Assembly (NCBI GenBank): GCA_046342195.1
Contig: JBKDQE010000067.1
Location: 1-64,000, forward strand
Length of the DNA stretch: 64,000 nucleotides
From: CANHBY01 sp046342195
GTDB taxonomy: Bacteria; Pseudomonadota; Gammaproteobacteria; Burkholderiales; Burkholderiaceae_C
Reading direction: 5' to 3'
A program made the position numbers and the translations under genes. Of this stretch, positions 59,307 through 64,000 are shown one piece after another (position 1 is the first letter of the stretch; each line of letters opens with the position of its first letter). Below the pieces are notes generated by a model. The model was not told the origin of the DNA. It worked only from the letters and a program-made list of their open reading frames with translations, and did no database searches.

Positions 59307-60734
59307 ATGTCTTTTGAATCTTTGGGCTTGGCTGAGCCCATTTTGCGTGCCGTCCGCGAAGCTGGCTATGACACTCCTACCCCCATTCAGGCTCAAGCTA
59401 TTCCTGTCATCCTCGGCGCCCAAGATTTGCTCGGCGGCGCCCAAACCGGTACGGGGAAAACCGCAGGTTTTACCTTGCCCCTTTTGCATCGTTTAATGCA
59501 AAACCGCCCCGGCCACGACTCCCGCAACCCCCGCTCAATTCGCGCACTCATCCTGACACCCACCCGTGAGTTGGCTGCGCAGGTGGAAGAAAGTGTTCGC
59601 ACTTACGGGAAATACTGCCCGCTTTCAAGTATGGTGATGTTTGGCGGTGTGGGGATGCAAGCCCAAATTGATCGCTTGCGTCGAGGGGTGGACATCCTGG
59701 TGGCGACTCCTGGCCGGCTGCTTGATCATCATCAACAAGGCACCCTGGATCTCCGAAAAATCGAAATTTTCGTGCTGGATGAAGCTGACCGCATGCTGGA
59801 TATGGGCTTCATTCACGACATCAAAAAAGTCCTGGCGATCGTACCTTCTCAAAAGCAAAGTCTGCTTTTCTCGGCCACTTTCAGCGACGACATCAAGGCC
59901 CTTGCCGGGAAGTTGCTCAAGCAGCCCACCCTGATTGAGGTGGCGCGACGCAACCAAACGGCCGACACCATTGCCCAGGTCGTGCACCCGGTGGGCCGGG
60001 AGCTCAAGAAAGACTTGCTGACGCACCTCATCAAAACCCACGATTGGCGGCAGGTTTTGGTGTTTACCAGAATGAAGCATGGGGCCAATCGTTTGGTTGA
60101 GCATCTGATGAAGCATGGCATCCCGGCCATGGCCATTCATGGCAACAAGAGCCAGTCGGCCCGTATCAAAGCCTTGGCCGATTTCAAAAATGGCCAATTG
60201 CAGGTCCTGGTGGCCACCGACATCGCGGCGCGAGGCATTGACATTGATCAATTGCCCTATGTGATCAACTATGAGTTGCCTAATGTGCCAGAAGATTATG
60301 TTCATCGCATTGGCCGCACGGGTCGCGCTGGGGCTCAGGGGCGTGCGCTTTCTCTGGTGTGTCTCGACGAGGAAATTTTTTTGCGTGACATCGAAAAGCT
60401 CATCAAACGGGAAATCCCCCGGGAGATGATTTCCGGTTTTGGCCCTGCCCCAGGGGAAAAGGCCGAGCCGATTGTGCTTGGTCGCATGGTGATTGGCGTG
60501 CCAGGCGGGCGCGGGCGCGCACGGGGTCAGGAGGCTGCGCATCGCCCTGTAGTGCGTGATGCAAATTCCGGCAAGCCCACCCCGCCCCGCCAGCCTGCCT
60601 TGCAAGGCGCTGATCGTCAGGGGCCAGTGTCATCCGCACGAAGGCCGGGTGAGGCTCGATCGCCTGATGTCACCGATCGACAAGGCCGTTGGGGTGCTAC
60701 CGCCCGCAATTCAAGCCGTCGGAAGTCAGCGTGA
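59307..60734 (+). CDS. rhlE: DEAD-box RNA helicase RhlE
   Basis: ATP-dependent RNA helicase of 475 residues. It starts SFESLGLAEPILRAVREAGY (Q-motif region with TPIQAQAIP). Motif I is AQTGTGKTAGF, motif Ia TPTRELAAQV, motif II LDEADRMLDMGF, motif III LLFSATFS, and motif VI HRIGRTGRAG. VLVATDIAARGIDI is also present. A basic, disordered Gly/Arg/Pro-rich tail (about 385-475) follows, as in RhlE. It converges with the yej operon, leaving 32 bp. Confidence 0.96.
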   Translation: MSFESLGLAEPILRAVREAGYDTPTPIQAQAIPVILGAQDLLGGAQTGTGKTAGFTLPLLHRLMQNRPGHDSRNPRSIRALILTPTRELAAQVEESVRTYGKYCPLSSMVMFGGVGMQAQIDRLRRGVDILVATPGRLLDHHQQGTLDLRKIEIFVLDEADRMLDMGFIHDIKKVLAIVPSQKQSLLFSATFSDDIKALAGKLLKQPTLIEVARRNQTADTIAQVVHPVGRELKKDLLTHLIKTHDWRQVLVFTRMKHGANRLVEHLMKHGIPAMAIHGNKSQSARIKALADFKNGQLQVLVATDIAARGIDIDQLPYVINYELPNVPEDYVHRIGRTGRAGAQGRALSLVCLDEEIFLRDIEKLIKREIPREMISGFGPAPGEKAEPIVLGRMVIGVPGGRGRARGQEAAHRPVVRDANSGKPTPPRQPALQGADRQGPVSSARRPGEARSPDVTDRQGRWGATARNSSRRKSA

Positions 60735-60766
60735 GCCGAGGTAAAAACCATCGCATCAGGCCGCTG

Positions 60767-62494
60767 TCAGCGTAGCACGGCAGACAACAACTGCTGGCTG
60801 TAGGGGTGCTGCGGAGCTTGCCAGAGTTGCTCGGTGGGGCCATGCTCCACCACCAAGCCGCCTTGCATGACAATCACTTCGTCGGCCATGAATCGGATCA
60901 CGGCGAGGTCGTGGCTGATGAAGAGGTAGGCCAGTCCAAACTCGGCTTGTAAGTCTTTGAGCAGATTGAGCACCTGCGCCTGCACAGAAATATCCAGTGC
61001 ACTGACGGCCTCATCTAAAAGTAACACTTCAGGCTGCAAGGTCAGGCAGCGGGCAATGGCGATGCGCTGACGCTGCCCCCCGGAAAATTCATGGGGGTAT
61101 TTGGGCAAGGCAGTTTCATCAAGGCCAACTTTGCCCAGCAACATCGCTGCGCGGGCCTCGCGATCGGGCTCATGCTGGCCAAGGCCGTGAATTCGTTGCG
61201 GCTCCAGCAGGGCCTGGCGGATGGTTCGTCGGGGGTTCAGGCTGGCATAGGGGTTTTGAAAAACCACCTGAATCTGTCGCCGAAGCCCGCGCAGGGCCTC
61301 GGGCCCCAAGGTGCGCAAGTCTTGCCCCTTGAAAAGAATTTGCCCACCGTATGGAGGCGTGCTGCGAGCTTGCAACTGCAAGAGGGTCATGCCCAAAGTG
61401 GTTTTGCCAGAACCTGACTCTCCCACCACGCCCAGGGTTTTCCCCCTGCACAGCTGAAAAGTCACGCACTCCTCGGGCTGAGCACCTCCCAAGGCGTAAA
61501 AAGGGCGGCGGCGCCACAGGCCCGTGTTCAGCCAGTAATGTTGGCGCAAGCCTCGGGCTTCGAGAATTACCGGGGCCGCCATATCATGGGGTCTTACCGG
61601 GGCCGGTGTCACCGGGGAGCTGGCTTCATCCAGGGTTTGCAGGCGCAATGGGGCTTCGAGCAAAGAGGTTCGGCAGGCCCACAGGGCCCGGGTGTAAGCA
61701 TCTTGGGGAGCCATCAAAACCTGAGCCACCGGGCCTTGTTCACGAACAATGCCCTGGCGCATGACCACCACCTGATCGGCCACTTCCCGCACCACCCCGA
61801 GATCGTGACTGATGAACAGCATGCTCATGCGGTGGCGCTCTTTGAGTGAGGCCAGCAGGTTCAGAATTTGGCGCTGCACGGTAACGTCCAGTGCCGTGGT
61901 GGGCTCATCCGCAATCAGTAATTGTGGTTGACAGGCCATGGCCATGGCAATCATCACCCTTTGCTGCTGGCCCCCCGACAACTGATGCGGATAAGCGCGT
62001 AAGCGCCGCCTGGGCTCGGGCAGTTGCACCTCGGCCAACAGAGCCTCAGCCTGCGTCAGGGCTTGGCGACGGGTCAAACCTTGATGGCACCTCAAGGGCT
62101 CCGACAACTGCTCGCCAATACTCAGCACCGGGTTGAGCGAGCTCATCGGATCCTGAAACACACAGGCAATGTCTTTGCCCCTCAAGGCTCGCAGCTCGGC
62201 GGGCGTAGCGGTGATCAGGTCGCGGCCCCTGAACTCAATACGGCCTTGACGCCGTGCATTGTCGGGCAGCAAATTGACGATCGACATCGCGGTGACGCTT
62301 TTGCCTGAGCCCGATTCACCCACCAGGGCCACCGTGGTGTTTGAATCGACCGACAAGCTCACGCCTTGCTCACCCCCCACCGCTTGAAACGAAGCAGCTT
62401 CTGACGGCCCTGCCGCAGACTCCAGCCGAAAAAACACTTTGAGGTTTTGGATGGACAACAAAGCGCCCGGAGCTTGGGAAGGAAGGGGCTTCAT
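60767..62494 (-). CDS. yejF: Peptide ABC transporter ATP-binding protein with fused cassettes (YejF type)
   Basis: Cytoplasmic ATPase of 575 residues with two complete ABC cassettes. Cassette 1 (about 10-275) has Walker A VGESGSGKSVTAM, signature HQLSGGQQQRVMIA and Walker B LLIADEPTTALD. Cassette 2 (about 310-570) has VGESGSGKTTLGM, EFSGGQRQRIAIA and VLLLDEAVSALD. Each is followed by the oligopeptide-type extension. The start ATG 62494 overlaps the yejE stop as ATGA; the open frame further upstream is antisense shadow over yejE. It is the last gene of the operon. Confidence 0.94.
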   Translation of the reverse strand: MKPLPSQAPGALLSIQNLKVFFRLESAAGPSEAASFQAVGGEQGVSLSVDSNTTVALVGESGSGKSVTAMSIVNLLPDNARRQGRIEFRGRDLITATPAELRALRGKDIACVFQDPMSSLNPVLSIGEQLSEPLRCHQGLTRRQALTQAEALLAEVQLPEPRRRLRAYPHQLSGGQQQRVMIAMAMACQPQLLIADEPTTALDVTVQRQILNLLASLKERHRMSMLFISHDLGVVREVADQVVVMRQGIVREQGPVAQVLMAPQDAYTRALWACRTSLLEAPLRLQTLDEASSPVTPAPVRPHDMAAPVILEARGLRQHYWLNTGLWRRRPFYALGGAQPEECVTFQLCRGKTLGVVGESGSGKTTLGMTLLQLQARSTPPYGGQILFKGQDLRTLGPEALRGLRRQIQVVFQNPYASLNPRRTIRQALLEPQRIHGLGQHEPDREARAAMLLGKVGLDETALPKYPHEFSGGQRQRIAIARCLTLQPEVLLLDEAVSALDISVQAQVLNLLKDLQAEFGLAYLFISHDLAVIRFMADEVIVMQGGLVVEHGPTEQLWQAPQHPYSQQLLSAVLR

Positions 62495-63537
62495 GAGACA
62501 CCCCGAAGCTTGGGGTCCAGCGCATCGCGCAAACCATCCGTCACGAAGGAGAACGCCGTCACGAAGGTGGCCATCATGACCGTGGCTGCGGCCAGTTGCC
62601 ACCAGTAACCCAAAATCAATTCGCTCTGGGACTCTGCCAGCATGCTGCCCCAACTGACCTGATCCACGCTGACACCCAGCCCCAGGTAAGACAAAATGAC
62701 TTCCGCCTTGATGAAGCCCACCACATGTACCGACAATTGCACCAGCACCACATGGCTGACATTGGGCAAAATATGGCGGAACATGCGGGTCAGGGGGCTT
62801 GCGCCCATGGCCTCGGCGGCCCGAACATAATCGCGCACGGCATGTTTTTTGAACTCGGCGCGGATCAATCGGTAAATGCCCGGCCACCCCACCAAGCCAA
62901 AAATCAGGGTGAGTGATGCCACTCCCTTGGGCACCGGGCTTTTCGGGTGGTTCAGCAAGGCTGCAAAGGCAAATACCAGCAAAATACCCGGAATCGATGT
63001 CAACACGTTGTAAACCCATTCCAGCACATCATCAAGCCAGCCGCCCACAAAGCCTGCAAAAGCCCCCAAAGCCGTGCCAATCAAGGTCACGAGCAGGGCC
63101 GCCAAGACCCCCACAGTGATCGACACCTCAGCTCCTTTGATCGCCTTGGCGAGTACATCACGCCCCAGGCGATCACCTCCCCAAGGCAGGGTAGGCCATA
63201 GTTTCACTTGCTCGGTTTGAATGGCTGCTGCTCGTTGGCGCCATTCTTCATAAACAGGAGCCAAAGGGTCGATGGCGGAAAGATCAAGGGCCGGCCCTGC
63301 AGGGCGGGGCAAACCATTTTGGCTGGCCTCCGCAGGGCGCGGGCCCAGCCAATCGGGCGGCGCATTGGAAACGCCCACTTGCTGCTGCCAGCCACTGGCC
63401 ACCCAGCCCAAGCTCGAAGCCATGGCCAAGGCCACAAAAATCAGCACGACAGCCAAAGCCACCCGATGCACCCAGGAGGCTGAAAAACGCCGCCAAGCCA
63501 TGCCCCAAATACCCGAAGACTGAGCTGAATACTTCAT
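62491..63537 (-). CDS. yejE: Peptide ABC transporter permease (YejE type)
   Basis: Inner-membrane permease of 348 residues of the DppC/OppC class. It has an N-terminal helix (RVALAVVLIFVALAMASSLG), then a long periplasmic segment with YEEWRQRAAAIQTEQVKLWP and GGDRLGRDVLAKAIKGAEVS, typical of YejE. Five core helices include the EAA loop DYVRAAEAMGASPLTRMFRH. It overlaps yejB by 4 bp and yejF by 4 bp, consistent with one coupled transcript. Confidence 0.94.
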   Translation of the reverse strand: MKYSAQSSGIWGMAWRRFSASWVHRVALAVVLIFVALAMASSLGWVASGWQQQVGVSNAPPDWLGPRPAEASQNGLPRPAGPALDLSAIDPLAPVYEEWRQRAAAIQTEQVKLWPTLPWGGDRLGRDVLAKAIKGAEVSITVGVLAALLVTLIGTALGAFAGFVGGWLDDVLEWVYNVLTSIPGILLVFAFAALLNHPKSPVPKGVASLTLIFGLVGWPGIYRLIRAEFKKHAVRDYVRAAEAMGASPLTRMFRHILPNVSHVVLVQLSVHVVGFIKAEVILSYLGLGVSVDQVSWGSMLAESQSELILGYWWQLAAATVMMATFVTAFSFVTDGLRDALDPKLRGVS

Positions 63538-64000
63538 GAGAAACTCACTCGGGGGTCGGCCCAGGTATAAAGCACATCCGTCAACAAATTAACCACCATG
63601 GTGATGGCCGCCACATACACAGTCACCGCCTGAATGACCGGGTAGTCACTGCGAGTCACGGCCAACAGAACCTCGCGGCCCAGGCCCGGAATTGAAAAGA
63701 AGCTCTCAATCAAAAATGAGCCCACGAAAATACCAGGAAGCGCCACCGAAAGATTGGTCAGGATGGGAATGCGGGCATTGGGCAACACATGCCGCCACAA
63801 GACTTGGGCTTCGCTGAGGCCTTTGGCACGCGCCGTTCGCACATAATCGCCCTGAATTTCGTCCAGGAAAAAGGTTCGATATAAACGGGCCTGGGGAGCC
63901 ACCCCGACCAACGCCACCAGCAACACCGGCAAGGGCGCATAAACTGAAACATTCGTCCAGACACTCTGGCTCCAGCCTTGCACCGGGAACCACCCCAGCT
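63534..64000 (-). CDS. yejB: Peptide ABC transporter permease (YejB type), partial
   Basis: C-terminal 154 or so residues of a DppB/OppB-class permease; the gene continues past the window's right edge. The EAA loop DYVRTARAKGLSEAQVLWRH and the terminal helices (LTNLSVALPGIFVGSFLIES, IPGLGREVLLAVTRSDYPVI) are clear. In the YejABEF arrangement the binding protein yejA would lie further upstream on the minus strand, outside the window. Confidence 0.92.
   Translation of the reverse strand, partial: LGWFPVQGWSQSVWTNVSVYAPLPVLLVALVGVAPQARLYRTFFLDEIQGDYVRTARAKGLSEAQVLWRHVLPNARIPILTNLSVALPGIFVGSFLIESFFSIPGLGREVLLAVTRSDYPVIQAVTVYVAAITMVVNLLTDVLYTWADPRVSFS

Noticed and set aside
59625..60605. 326-codon antisense frame over rhlE
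   Set aside because: It lies wholly inside the helicase gene and its product shows no domain.
1..64000. CRISPR arrays, rRNA and tRNA genes
   Set aside because: No regularly spaced direct repeats, no rRNA-like conserved stretches and no clover-leaf with a T-loop and CCA end were recognised by eye in the intergenic regions; GGTTCGA-like hits fall inside coding genes.

Overview
The window is a stretch of bacterial chromosome whose gene content points to a betaproteobacterium, most likely order Burkholderiales. The best indicators are a BPSS1780-type membrane protein next to an aminoglycoside-kinase-fold ThrB, a FixJ-type two-component pair translationally coupled to folD, a folE-BLUF pair, and the protein sequences of RuvB, Tex and RpoD. 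The genus cannot be fixed from the sequence alone. Most of the window has moderately high GC. The stretches around the colD-like gene and, more clearly, the actin-like cassette at 44.0-46.1 kb are visibly richer in A and T.

Layout. 0-5.4 kb: a decayed TnpB end, mvaB, a hybrid histidine kinase, argG and ruvA. 5.4-7.9 kb: a foreign-looking block that separates ruvA from ruvB. It holds a collapsed IS200/IS605 element, a colD-like sugar 3-dehydratase and a PCu(A)C copper chaperone. 7.9-16.9 kb: ruvB, tex, a glycosyltransferase-methyltransferase fusion with a membrane-anchored partner of unknown function, ctpA and moeB. 17-23 kb: an unrecognised cysteine-free 510-residue protein, an aapJQM amino-acid transporter without its ATPase gene, and a class II glutamine amidotransferase. 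23-30 kb: a chemoreceptor, a second hybrid kinase, a CsgG-like lipoprotein and matB. 30-35 kb: a tightly packed operon on the minus strand, sensor kinase - FixJ-type regulator - folD - DUF1289 (a 59-residue gene) - 2-hydroxychromene-2-carboxylate isomerase family protein. 35-44 kb: pth, glmS, a small membrane protein, pepP, ghrA, BLUF-folE and a BPSS1780 protein overlapping thrB. 44-46 kb: an AT-rich cassette resembling a plasmid ParM/ParR (StbA/StbB) segregation operon, with a repeat element between its two genes. 46-57 kb: rpoD, dnaG, an orphan GltI-like binding protein, waaA, phosphomannomutase, rmuC and ppa. 57-64 kb: an IS481-like remnant, radA, rhlE and the 3' part of a yej-type peptide ABC transporter operon.

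How it fits together. Most genes are housekeeping: recombination and repair (ruvAB, radA, rmuC), transcription and replication initiation (rpoD, dnaG, tex), envelope precursors (glmS, waaA, phosphomannomutase) and one-carbon/pterin metabolism (folD, folE). Between them lie eroded mobile-element pieces: IS605, IS481-like ends, a 62-bp dispersed repeat, and a family of elements carrying the terminus GGAACCTCTGCAAAACCC. One copy of that terminus now encodes the C-terminus of WaaA. The least explained loci are the actin-like cassette (44.5-46.0 kb), the cysteine-free protein (17.4-18.9 kb) and the fusion/membrane-protein pair (11.7-14.4 kb).
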